Assembly (NCBI GenBank): GCA_035441325.1
Contig: DAOROA010000018.1
Coordinates: forward strand, 1 to 64,000
Direction of reading: 5' to 3'
Source of the DNA: Competibacter_A sp002352125
Lineage (GTDB): Bacteria > Pseudomonadota > Gammaproteobacteria > Competibacterales > Competibacteraceae
Length of the DNA stretch: 64,000 bases
Positions within the stretch are counted from its first letter, which is position 1, and each line of letters starts with the position of its first letter. The position numbers and the translations under genes are program-made. Positions 50,401 to 60,211 of the stretch are shown here, piece after piece. A model generated the notes under the pieces. The model did not search any database, was not told the origin of the DNA, and saw nothing but the letters and a program-made list of their open reading frames with translations.

Positions 50401-52652
50401 TCGTCGCCAAAGCGCGGCTTGATGCCGATCGCAAACGGCTGGGCACGATAGGGCAGATTCAGGCTACGGGTCACCGGCCGGCCGCCCGGCTCGAACAGCG
50501 ACACCCGTACCCGCGCCTGCAATGGCCGCGTCGTGTCGGGGATTTCGTTCAAAGTCACCTGCGCTTGGGCTTTACCTTGGGCGTCAGTGCCGGCCAGGGC
50601 CACCGGGAAGCGCTGGACGGTCCAACTGTCCTGCGCCAACCCGAAGCGGTAACCGGGGAAAGCCGGGTAGGGGTTCGGGTCTTCACCCAAAATGATCTCG
50701 GCCTCCGCCTTCAGATTGGCCGCCGGAGCGCCGTACAGAAAGCGGCCGTTGATATCGACCACCGCCGGTTCGCCCGGTCTCAACGCCGGAGCAGCCGAAT
50801 TCAATTCCAGCTTCAACCGTTGCGGCACGAAATCCTCGACCTGGAAACTGATCTGGCCGACCGGTTCCCCCTTGGGATCGGTGTACGCTTTGACTGTCCA
50901 GCTTCCGGTACGAGCGTTCAACGCCAACGGCAGGCGAGCGTGATAACCACCGAGTGCCGGGTTCGTCGGGCGCAATTGTGCGGCTTCCACCTCGTCGGGA
51001 CGGAAGGCTTTCAGCGTCAGCGGCGTATCTGGCTGAGCGTAGCCTCGACTGTCGCGAACCAGCGCCATCAATTCCACCGTCTCGCCGGGACGGTAGATGC
51101 CACGCTCGGTATAGAGAAAAGCATCTACCGGCCCCGGCGCGGCGCGACCTTCGACACCTCGGTCGCTGAGATCGAAAGCCGGTTTGGTCAGATCGAGGAA
51201 GTTGTAATCGCCGTTGCCGAACGCCATCAACGCCGCCGGTTCGCGACCACCGTCGCCGCGCAACAGGCCCGGATCGAAGCGGACGTAACCCTTGTCGTCG
51301 GTGACGGCCTTGCCCAATTCACCGTTATTGCGGGCGTACAACCGCAATTCCAGCTTGGCGATGGGCTTAGCCGTGGCCAGCGAGCGTGCGAAGACGTGAA
51401 ACCCGTCGTTGCCGCGCAGAGTGAACAAGCCGATGTCGGAGACCACCAGCCATTGCGTGGCCCGATCTTCGTAGCTGTCCGGGTCTTCCTTGGTCGGTTC
51501 GGCAGCCGCGATGTAGATGCCCGGCTGCGGGTCGTGCAGAATCTGGTCGATCGGAATCGCGGTCGTGACTTCCTGATTGCGCTCGCCGCTGGCCAGCGTC
51601 AGGGTTCCTTCCCAGATCAATTCGCCAGAACGCTCGGCGACATTATTGAGATCGTTACCGTCCAACAAGTTGGTGATGCGGCGGTTTTCGATTTGTTGCA
51701 ACAGATTGCGATCGTTGATGCGTAGCACCCGCAGCCGCGCCGCGTCGAGATTGACGCTGATCAGCGGCAACTGCTGGCCGCCGGCTTTTGGCAATACGTA
51801 GGCCGTGCCGCGAAAGCCCAGAGTTGGCTTGCGATCTTCCACCTTCGCGGTGAAATCCTGACTTGTCCGGGTTTTCTCGCCAGTCGCGGAGGGAATGCCG
51901 GCCCGCGCCTTGATGGCGTAGCTCTGGCCGTGGCTGACGCCCTCCACACAAAGCTTCGACCCGTTGGCGCTGACGACCGGCTGAATGGCCGGTTGGACGA
52001 CCAGATAATCCTCGTAGTGAACTTGTCGGCCCTTGGCGAGGTCATCCGAGAACTTGAGGCAGATTTTCGGAGTCGCGCTGTCCGATTCGACCTCGACGCC
52101 CTTGATCTGGAAAGCGTTGGCGTCCACCAGTTCCTGGTAGCGTTTGGCAACGCGGGGGTTGTCCTCCAGTTCCAACGCTTCACGAAACGCAGCGATGGCT
52201 TTTTTGGGCTCTTTGTCGCGGTCGTACAGTTCGCCCAACCGGAACAGGGCGCGGGCGCGCTCGTAGGGAACGCGCGCCGCCTGAAAAGCGTTCCAAGCGG
52301 CTTGCAGGGTTCGTTCCTGGGCGCGCTTGCGTCCTTCCTCATCGTCTTTGGCCGATTCGGCCATCTTGGTTTGCCACGTCTGGCTCAGGGCTAGCCACGT
52401 TGCGGTTTGATCGGCGCCGGCGACGAAAGCGGTTTCGTAGCTGGCGATAGCCGCCGTCCAATTTTTCTGCCGCGCCTGCTGCTCGGCCTGTTGTAGCAGC
52501 GTGGCAGTCGATTGGCCGCTCGCATCGCGGCCGTCGCGGATCGATTGCAGGTATTGAGCCGCCGGTATAGCGAGCGATACGTCGTCGAATGCGTGGGCAC
52601 CGATGGATAGCAGCAGTGCCAACAGGGCGAACAGAGGGGACAGGCGACGCAT
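47445..52652 (-). CDS. Bacterial alpha-2-macroglobulin with TPR-like N-terminus and intact thioester
   Basis: This 1,735-residue protein begins with a cleavable signal (LFALLALLLSIGAHA) without a lipobox. A TPR-like helical region (about 47-185; TAAIASYETAF, ERARALFRLGELYDRDKEPKKAIAAFREALELE) leads to macroglobulin beta domains. The thioester motif CLEQ is intact (C1290 in PYGCLEQTTSRALP). The bait and MG domains show VYTERGIYRPGETV-type blocks (here FLYTERGIYRPGETVEL). Bacterial macroglobulins trap proteases in the periplasm. E. coli YfhM-type proteins are lipoproteins next to pbpC; here there is neither a lipobox nor a pbpC neighbour. Transcribed alone. Confidence 0.93.
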   Translation of the reverse strand: MRRLSPLFALLALLLSIGAHAFDDVSLAIPAAQYLQSIRDGRDASGQSTATLLQQAEQQARQKNWTAAIASYETAFVAGADQTATWLALSQTWQTKMAESAKDDEEGRKRAQERTLQAAWNAFQAARVPYERARALFRLGELYDRDKEPKKAIAAFREALELEDNPRVAKRYQELVDANAFQIKGVEVESDSATPKICLKFSDDLAKGRQVHYEDYLVVQPAIQPVVSANGSKLCVEGVSHGQSYAIKARAGIPSATGEKTRTSQDFTAKVEDRKPTLGFRGTAYVLPKAGGQQLPLISVNLDAARLRVLRINDRNLLQQIENRRITNLLDGNDLNNVAERSGELIWEGTLTLASGERNQEVTTAIPIDQILHDPQPGIYIAAAEPTKEDPDSYEDRATQWLVVSDIGLFTLRGNDGFHVFARSLATAKPIAKLELRLYARNNGELGKAVTDDKGYVRFDPGLLRGDGGREPAALMAFGNGDYNFLDLTKPAFDLSDRGVEGRAAPGPVDAFLYTERGIYRPGETVELMALVRDSRGYAQPDTPLTLKAFRPDEVEAAQLRPTNPALGGYHARLPLALNARTGSWTVKAYTDPKGEPVGQISFQVEDFVPQRLKLELNSAAPALRPGEPAVVDINGRFLYGAPAANLKAEAEIILGEDPNPYPAFPGYRFGLAQDSWTVQRFPVALAGTDAQGKAQAQVTLNEIPDTTRPLQARVRVSLFEPGGRPVTRSLNLPYRAQPFAIGIKPRFGDDGVKTGQEAAFDVIALDPLGQPQAKSGLRADLVREEYQYYWYHDDGRWNYKLVVRDSAPVTSQTLNLAAGQPGLVTQRGLDWGHYRLDVLDSNTGVASSVRFTAGWFENPSEGDTPDQMKVTLDQPRYQAGQTAKVFVRAPFAGEVLLNVVGDRLWLSKTVSAPADGATVELPIPAEWGPGVYIAATAFRPADSTAQRGPGRAIGVAWAGLDPAPRTLNIALNTPNEWTPRQTVEVPVTVTGLDAGQPAYVTVAAVDEGILQLTDFLTPDPVKYFLGKRRLGMQLLDLYGKLIEAGGRPGQFKVGGDADSRQLDGSGVRTVKTLALFSGPVALDANGKASIPLALPDFNGQLRLMAVAWNRDRIGRAEVAPLVRDPLVARVYLPRFLAPEDESRVTVTVQSLNAPPGDYHIRLSADGAVAVTEPAAFTFAAANPAAQNSETRTFVLRGLKPGVGQVRLHLDGPNGFQLVRESEIGVRPAQTIATARTARRLNPGESLRLDTELLRDYLPGTGQAKLSFSSRPNLNVPDLLAQLDRYPYGCLEQTTSRALPLLYFNQVAEVWVGQNATEAGLRARVQEAIQRILTLQDANGGFGLWSPDSEVEDWLSAYAMDFLVRARQEQYLVPESAYQHGLTHLQEQLNADEFDEKNLSWRAYDLYVLARVQKAAIGDLRYLHDNYLQKLPTALAQAQLGAALTRYGELGRAKEAFTAALNRTNRSSSVRDYGSPLRDRAALLALLAESGLFSERVPQLAEELAADTNQRHYTSTQEQAWLLLAAQALLKQRGALRLTVDGQPATTDPFYLSPTAEQLTKGATVTNQGSDPIWTIANLSGVPVAQQPPAREGFTISRRYYTRTGKDVDPAQIRQNDLLVAVITGEALGREQQQALVVDLLPAGLEIENARLAHNTSTTEIAWLPELTETLHTEFRDDRFVAALDMDQDGKRKFTLAYLVRAVTPGIYRQPAVYVEDMYKPWQFGRGAMGTVRVE

Positions 52653-52878
52653 CGTGGACTCCTCGGGCTACGGGTTGCGAGGGGGGGCAGGGCCGGCTAG
52701 CAAGATTCGACCGATGCCCAGCGTACTATAGCTGTTGATGATAGCCGGTTCCGGCTTGATCGGGTGATGCGCTCTGGAGGCGATGCATTCTCGTGGCGAA
52801 AAGTGGTTTGTTATGAAAAAATAAGATGAATACTTTATTTCAGCTATTCCGGCTTAATTTCAGCTTATCGGTTCTGAC

Positions 52879-53733
52879 GTGATCGACTCGGAGGGGTATC
52901 GGCTTAACGTTGGCATCATCCTGTGCAACGGGGAAGGGCGCTTGTTCTGGGGAAAACGAATCGGGCAGCATTCGTGGCAGTTTCCTCAAGGCGGCATTCA
53001 GCGGGATGAATCGCCCGAGCAGGCCATGTTTCGCGAACTGGCCGAAGAGGTTGGTCTGCGGCCGGAGCATGTGCAAGTGATCGGTTGCACCAAAGGCTGG
53101 CTGCGCTATCGCCTGCCCAAGCGTTTGATCCGGCGCGGCGGCAAATCGGCCTGCATCGGCCAAAAACAAGTGTGGTTTCTGCTGCGGATGTTGGGCGGCG
53201 AAGAAGCGGTGCAGCTAGATTTGTCCGAACGCCCCGAGTTCGATCATTGGCAATGGGTAGATTACTGGTATCCGCTGCGTGCCGTCGTTTCGTTCAAGCG
53301 CCACGTTTACTGGCGGGCGCTGCGCGAGCTGGCTCCCTTGCTCTTTGCCGGTTACCGGTGCAGGGTAGAGCCGTCCATCGCCGAGAACGCCAAAGCTGCG
53401 CTGGGCGAAGATGGCACGCCGCCGCACGACGCACCGGCGCCGCCGGCCCGGACGCGTCGCTCCGGAGCGGTCGCGCCCGCTGCCCGCCCCCCGGAATCGG
53501 TTCGACCGGCCGGGGCGACGACGCAGGTAGTCGTTTTGCCGCTGCGGCGAGTGGAGACTCGCCAGCATCCGGTCATTACGCGCATGATCGTTTCGACGCG
53601 GCGGACGGGCGGGCTAGAGTCGACGGTTCCCGTATCGACCCTGGTGGAACGGCCGGTTTCCGTCGCACCCCTGGAGGAAATTCGGGCGCCACGCTCGACG
53701 CCGCCGAGCCCGCATCGCTGGTCCCGGCGCTAA
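52879..53733 (+). CDS. rppH: RNA pyrophosphohydrolase RppH with long C-terminal extension
   Basis: RppH removes pyrophosphate from triphosphorylated mRNA 5' ends. The N-terminus GYRLNVGIILCN, GKRIGQHSWQFPQGGIQ and Nudix box GGIQRDESPEQAMFRELAEEVGL are complete, and KGWLRYRLPKRLIR and SFKRHVYWRAL are RppH signatures. The catalytic part ends near residue 170. A further about 115 residues are Pro/Arg/Thr-rich and low complexity, unlike the 160-176 residue norm. It starts at GTG 52879 with only a weak ribosome site. ptsP follows after 43 nt, a common pairing. Confidence 0.95.
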   Translation: MIDSEGYRLNVGIILCNGEGRLFWGKRIGQHSWQFPQGGIQRDESPEQAMFRELAEEVGLRPEHVQVIGCTKGWLRYRLPKRLIRRGGKSACIGQKQVWFLLRMLGGEEAVQLDLSERPEFDHWQWVDYWYPLRAVVSFKRHVYWRALRELAPLLFAGYRCRVEPSIAENAKAALGEDGTPPHDAPAPPARTRRSGAVAPAARPPESVRPAGATTQVVVLPLRRVETRQHPVITRMIVSTRRTGGLESTVPVSTLVERPVSVAPLEEIRAPRSTPPSPHRWSRR

Positions 53734-53776
53734 TTCGTTCCCGCTTCGTTGCCCGTTGTCTGTTGAGGACGGTTTC

Positions 53777-56041
53777 ATGCTGGACACTCTGCGGCGTATC
53801 GTGCAGGACATCAACACCGCCCGCGATCTGAGCGAGGCGCTCAACTTGATCGTCGCTGAAGTGAAGGCCGCTCTTCACACCGATGTCTGCTCAGTCTACA
53901 TGACCGATTACAGCCGGGACGAGCATGTGTTGATGGCCACCGACGGCTTGCGTCCGGGCGCAGTCGGCAAGGTGCGACTCAAATTCGGTCAAGGGCTCAC
54001 CGGTTTGGCCGCCAGCCGGTCCGAACCGATCAACGTCGAAAACGCGCCTGCTCATCCCGCCTTTCGTTACATTGCCGCCACGGGCGAGGCGCCGTTCCAC
54101 GGTTTCATCGGCGTGCCGATCATCCGCCGTCGCCGGGTGTTGGGCGTGTTGGTGGCGCAGCAGCGCGAGCAGCGCAAATACACCGCCGACGAAGAGTCGT
54201 TCCTGGTGACGCTGGCCGCGCAGTTGGCCGGCTGCATCAACCAAGTGGAAGTCCGCCAGATGCTGGAGCGACTCGGCGACGACGCGTTGTCGGGCACGTT
54301 GTTTTTGGAGGGCGTAGCCAGCGCTCGGGGCATGGCGCTCGGCGAAGCGGTGGTGGTATTTCCGGCCGCCGCCCTGGACCGGGTGCCAGACAAAGATATC
54401 GACAATCCGGATGCAGAAGCCGCGCGCTTCCGGCAAGCGGTGGCGGCGGAACTGGCCGAATTGCAGCGGCTCGGCGAACGGATGCGGCTGTTGTTGTCGG
54501 CCGGAGACCGGGCGTTGTTCGACGCCTATGCGCTGCTATTGAGCAGCGACAGCTTGGTCAACGGCACCCTGGAGCGGATTTATGCCGGCAACTGGGCGCC
54601 TGGCGCGCTGCGGGCCACCGTGCTGGAATATGCCAACATCTTCGCGGAGATGGACGATCCTTATTTGCGGGAACGCTCCGCCGACATCCTCGATCTGGGG
54701 CAGCGCTTGCTAGATCGCTTGCAAGAAGAGCAGGCGATCGACCGCCATTACCCCGACAACACCATTTTGCTGGGCGAGGAACTCAGCGTTTCGCAACTGC
54801 TGGACGTGCCGCTCGAAAAACTCAAAGGGCTGGTATCGGTGCGCGGCACCAGCACCTCTCACGTTGCCCTGCTGGCTCGCGGACTGGGAATTCCGGCGGT
54901 GTTTGGGGTCAGCAACCTGCCGCCGGGCCGCCTGAATGGCCGCGAGGTGGCAGTGGATGGCTATACGGTGCGGGTCTGCATCCAGCCCAGCCCGGCCCTG
55001 CGCCAGGAATACCTGAAGCTGATCGCCGAAGAAGCCGAGCTATCGCGCGGCTTGCAACACTTGCGCGATTTGCCGGCGGAAACTCCGGACGGTTATCGCT
55101 TGGAGCTGCACGCCAATTCGGGCCTGTTTGCCGATATCGCCGCCGCTCGCAACAGCGGAGTGGAAGGTGTGGGGTTATACCGCTCGGAACTGCATTTTTT
55201 CCTGCGCGACCGTTTTCCGGGCGAGGAAGAGCAGGCGACCCTTTACAGCCGGGTGTTGCGGATCATGGACCCGTATCCAGTGGTGCTGCGCACGCTGGAT
55301 GTCGGCGGCGACAAGTCGCTGCCGTATTTTCCGATCCGCGAGCAAAACCCTTATTTGGGCTGGCGCGGTATCCGCATCAGTCTGGATCAGCCCGATCTGT
55401 TCAAAACCCAGTTGCGGGCGATGCTGCGGGCGGGAGCCGTTTATTCGAATCTGGCGATTTTGTTTCCGATGATCGGCAGCGTCAGCGAACTGAGCGAAGC
55501 GCTGGAATTGTTGCGCTGCGCCCAGACGGAGTTGGAAGAAGGCGGCATACGAGTCAAAACCCCGCCGGTCGGTATTATGGTGGAAGTACCCTCGGCGGTT
55601 TATCAGATCGATACCTTGATACGAATGGTGGATTTTGCCTCCATTGGCAGCAACGATCTCACGCAGTACGTATTGGCGGTCGACCGCAACAATGATCGAG
55701 TGGCCAAATTGTACGATCCGCTGCATCCGGCAGTGCTGGCGGCCATCCGTCATGTGGTCGAGAGAGGCCAGGCCGCTGGCCGGCCGGTTAGCATCTGCGG
55801 CGAGATGGCGGGCGATCCAGCATCCGCCTTGTTGCTGTTGGCGATGGGGGTGAACAGCCTGAGCATGAATCTGGGTAGCCTGCTCAAAATCAAGTGGATG
55901 ATTCGCAGCATCCGTTACGATGCCGCTCAATCGCTGTTGGCCGAAGTGATGGTGATGGATCATGCCGCCGCCATCCGCGACCGCGCCAACGCCTTTCTCG
56001 ACGAGCATGGCTTGGGCGGTCTGCTGCGGGTGGGGAAATAA
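53777..56041 (+). CDS. ptsP: PEP-protein phosphotransferase PtsP (EI-Ntr)
   Basis: EI-Ntr phosphorylates NPr from PEP at the head of the nitrogen PTS. A GAF domain (about 1-150, VCSVYMTDY, FHGFIGVPI) precedes enzyme I: the PEP-utiliser N domain, phospho-histidine H362 in GTSTSHVALLARG, and the barrel with LRTLDVGGDK, NPYLGWRGIRI, GIMVEVPSAV, DFASIGSNDLTQYVLAVDR and ICGEMAGDP. I chose ATG 53777 because GAGGA lies 7 nt upstream. Length 754 aa is normal. No ptsO or ptsN is in the window. Confidence 0.97.
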   Translation: MLDTLRRIVQDINTARDLSEALNLIVAEVKAALHTDVCSVYMTDYSRDEHVLMATDGLRPGAVGKVRLKFGQGLTGLAASRSEPINVENAPAHPAFRYIAATGEAPFHGFIGVPIIRRRRVLGVLVAQQREQRKYTADEESFLVTLAAQLAGCINQVEVRQMLERLGDDALSGTLFLEGVASARGMALGEAVVVFPAAALDRVPDKDIDNPDAEAARFRQAVAAELAELQRLGERMRLLLSAGDRALFDAYALLLSSDSLVNGTLERIYAGNWAPGALRATVLEYANIFAEMDDPYLRERSADILDLGQRLLDRLQEEQAIDRHYPDNTILLGEELSVSQLLDVPLEKLKGLVSVRGTSTSHVALLARGLGIPAVFGVSNLPPGRLNGREVAVDGYTVRVCIQPSPALRQEYLKLIAEEAELSRGLQHLRDLPAETPDGYRLELHANSGLFADIAAARNSGVEGVGLYRSELHFFLRDRFPGEEEQATLYSRVLRIMDPYPVVLRTLDVGGDKSLPYFPIREQNPYLGWRGIRISLDQPDLFKTQLRAMLRAGAVYSNLAILFPMIGSVSELSEALELLRCAQTELEEGGIRVKTPPVGIMVEVPSAVYQIDTLIRMVDFASIGSNDLTQYVLAVDRNNDRVAKLYDPLHPAVLAAIRHVVERGQAAGRPVSICGEMAGDPASALLLLAMGVNSLSMNLGSLLKIKWMIRSIRYDAAQSLLAEVMVMDHAAAIRDRANAFLDEHGLGGLLRVGK

Positions 56042-56377
56042 ACCGGGCTTGGAGGGGCAGGCGCGCCCCATTTCACCGCGAAGCGCGCCCGTCGAGCAAA
56101 GTTTCTTGGATCGGAAAGCGGATTAAAGTGACCGGTCCAGAATGGAACGAGCACGGCGAGAATGGACCGGGTGTGCGGCGTTACCGTTGCCGCTCTCGAC
56201 CGGATTCAGATTTCGAGTTCGCGATCTTGTCCGAAATTTGGGTTGGCGCGACAAGTCCGCGAAGCGCGCCCGTTGTTGGCATGTCCTTGGCAGAAAAGCC
56301 GATGCGGTCCGTTGGGTCGGACCTCTTTAGTTATTGTTCGAAATCCGCATCGACACCAACTCCGAGGAGAAACAGGT
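56042..56377. other. 336-bp intergenic region with a 17-bp direct repeat
   Basis: No gene is convincing here. CCGCGAAGCGCGCCCGT occurs exactly at 56076-56092 and again at 56257-56273, 181 bp apart and in the same orientation. The region separates ptsP from the M15 peptidase gene and probably holds that gene's promoter, although I could not identify a clear -10/-35. Confidence 0.55.
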
Positions 56378-57067
56378 ATGCCGAATTTGATCTTGCGCCA
56401 AGCCGTGGGCAAAGAGTGCCCCAACAATCCAGATGACGTCAAAGTCATCTACCAGCGGCTGATGGATATCGGAATGATCATTTGCTACGACTTCCCCGGT
56501 TATCTGGACGACATCATCATGCAAGGCATCATCGACGCGCAGCGCCATTTCATGCTGGTGCCGGACGGCGTGATTTCGGTGGGGGGAAAGACCCAGGGAT
56601 TTTTGGCCAACTGGAAAAACAAGCCGATCAGTGCGGGCGTGCAGTTACCTGGCCGGTTGCGAGAGGCGTGGGATTGGGTGGATCCCTTGTTGCCGGACGG
56701 TAGCTATTGCAGCAGTGGCTATCGCAGTGCCGACGATCAGCGCCGGATTCTCCACAACTTCTTTTTGAACACCTATCGCACGCAAATTATCGCCAAGTAT
56801 GGGCAGGCCGCATACGACGCGGCTAAAGCCGACCTGCGGGCCAACGAGGCAAAAGTGCTGGAAATGGTGCGCGGCGTCGGCCAAGCCATCGCGGCGCCCG
56901 GATCGAGCATGCACCAGAAAGGCAAGGCGGTCGATATCGGCGGGCCGAGCGCGATCGACAACAAGCAGGTCGAAATCGTCAAGCTGGTTGCTAGGGCCCA
57001 TCCGGATTTGTATAGCGGCAAGATTTTGAAGGAGCGGAACGGATGCGTCCATTTCGAAATCGTTTGA
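56378..57067 (+). CDS. M15-type zinc peptidase with peptidoglycan-binding-like N-terminus (229 aa)
   Basis: The C-terminal part has the M15 zinc site: H179 and D186 in SMHQKGKAVDIGG, H225 in VHFEIV, with SGYRSADDQ at about 110-118. This is the VanY/L-Ala-D-Glu peptidase fold. The N-terminal about 50 residues (VGKECPNNPDDVKVIYQRLMDIG...DDIIMQGIIDAQRHFM) resemble a peptidoglycan-binding helical domain. There is no signal peptide. That fits an endolysin-like or type VI/tailocin-exported enzyme, but no secretion genes are near. I chose ATG 56378 because GAGGAG lies 8 nt upstream; the frame opens 72 codons earlier. It overlaps the next gene by 25 nt. Confidence 0.82.
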   Translation: MPNLILRQAVGKECPNNPDDVKVIYQRLMDIGMIICYDFPGYLDDIIMQGIIDAQRHFMLVPDGVISVGGKTQGFLANWKNKPISAGVQLPGRLREAWDWVDPLLPDGSYCSSGYRSADDQRRILHNFFLNTYRTQIIAKYGQAAYDAAKADLRANEAKVLEMVRGVGQAIAAPGSSMHQKGKAVDIGGPSAIDNKQVEIVKLVARAHPDLYSGKILKERNGCVHFEIV

Positions 57068-57651
57068 AGCGTCTCTCGGTGGTTGCCGCCTGGGTGTTTG
57101 CCGCGAGCGCCACATTTGCCGTCGTGGCCGGGCCGGATACGGCCACCGGCTCGACATCCTATTTTCCGCTGGCCGTCGGTAATTTTTGGACTTACCGTTG
57201 TTCGGCGGAGGGTGGATCGGTTTTCGCCAAGACCGTCCGGCTGGTTGGCAAGAACGTTCGCGACGGAACCCGGTATTTCCGGGCGGAGTTGCGCGTTAAA
57301 AAAGATAAGCCGCTGGTTTATTACCTGTTTGTCGATGCGGCGGGCCAAGTGTTCAGCGCGCCGGCTGCCGGCCGGGACGGGAGCGAACCGCTGATCGTGG
57401 CGGTGCCCAAACCAGGCGAGCGGATCGGGACCTGGATCGTGGGGGGTAACGACCGGATCGATACGCCGGCGCTAAAGCAGGTGGAAGCCGTCCGGGTCGA
57501 GAATTTTGATCGCGACGATCCGCAACTGTCCGCCGAGCGGCGCATAGAGTGGTTGGGCCGTTACTACGCTCGTGGTATCGGGCCAGTGGCCGAGGCCGAT
57601 GGTTTGGGCGGGGAATGCGTGCTGACAAAATATGGCGTTAAGCCTCGTTGA
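57043..57651 (+). CDS. Hypothetical exported protein (202 aa)
   Basis: A basic start (MRPFRNRLKRLSVVAAW) and a hydrophobic core ending near ATFAVVAG give a Sec-type signal. The mature part begins YFPLAVGNFWTYRC, a pattern shared by many secreted proteins of unknown function, and is beta-rich with two cysteines (in YRC and GGECVL). The start lies 25 nt inside the M15 peptidase gene, so the two are coupled. It could be an immunity or periplasmic accessory protein for that peptidase; this is speculation. A hairpin follows. Confidence 0.72.
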   Translation: MRPFRNRLKRLSVVAAWVFAASATFAVVAGPDTATGSTSYFPLAVGNFWTYRCSAEGGSVFAKTVRLVGKNVRDGTRYFRAELRVKKDKPLVYYLFVDAAGQVFSAPAAGRDGSEPLIVAVPKPGERIGTWIVGGNDRIDTPALKQVEAVRVENFDRDDPQLSAERRIEWLGRYYARGIGPVAEADGLGGECVLTKYGVKPR

Positions 57652-57667
57652 TCGCGGGCGGTTATGG

Positions 57668-57707
57668 GGTCTTGCGGAAGGCCCCAAGGCGTTCTAGCCG
57701 CAAGACC
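57668..57707. terminator. Convergent-gene hairpin
   Basis: GGTCTTGCGG (57668-57677) pairs perfectly with CCGCAAGACC (57698-57707). It lies between the convergent exported-protein and hybrid-kinase genes and lacks a U-tract. Confidence 0.5.
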
Positions 57708-57735
57708 GCGTGGCTACGGCAACGGATGCCGGCCA

Positions 57736-59976
<2,241 letters not shown>

Positions 59977-60170
59977 AAAGCCGCTCCTTTGGAGGTCGAG
60001 TCAAACATGGCCTTGATCGCTTCGCGGCGGTGTCGAGTAGCTTCCTGAAAATAAAAGTTTACCAAAACAAAGTGGATAAACGACGCAGCGGTTAGATTCC
60101 GCACACCGAAATTTTCGTTGTGGTTTAGCAACCTTCGCAAAATGGCCAGACCGCCGGCCGCGAAAATTGC

Positions 60171-60179
60171 TGGTATCAT
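60171..60179 (+). promoter_or_regulatory. Candidate extended -10 promoter for purL
   Basis: TGGTATCAT fits an extended -10 (TG-n-TATCAT) 33 nt upstream of the purL ATG. No good -35 hexamer is present, as is usual for this promoter type. Confidence 0.4.
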
Positions 60180-60211
60180 CCCGCTTCCCCGCCCGACCCA
60201 GGAGACCCGCG

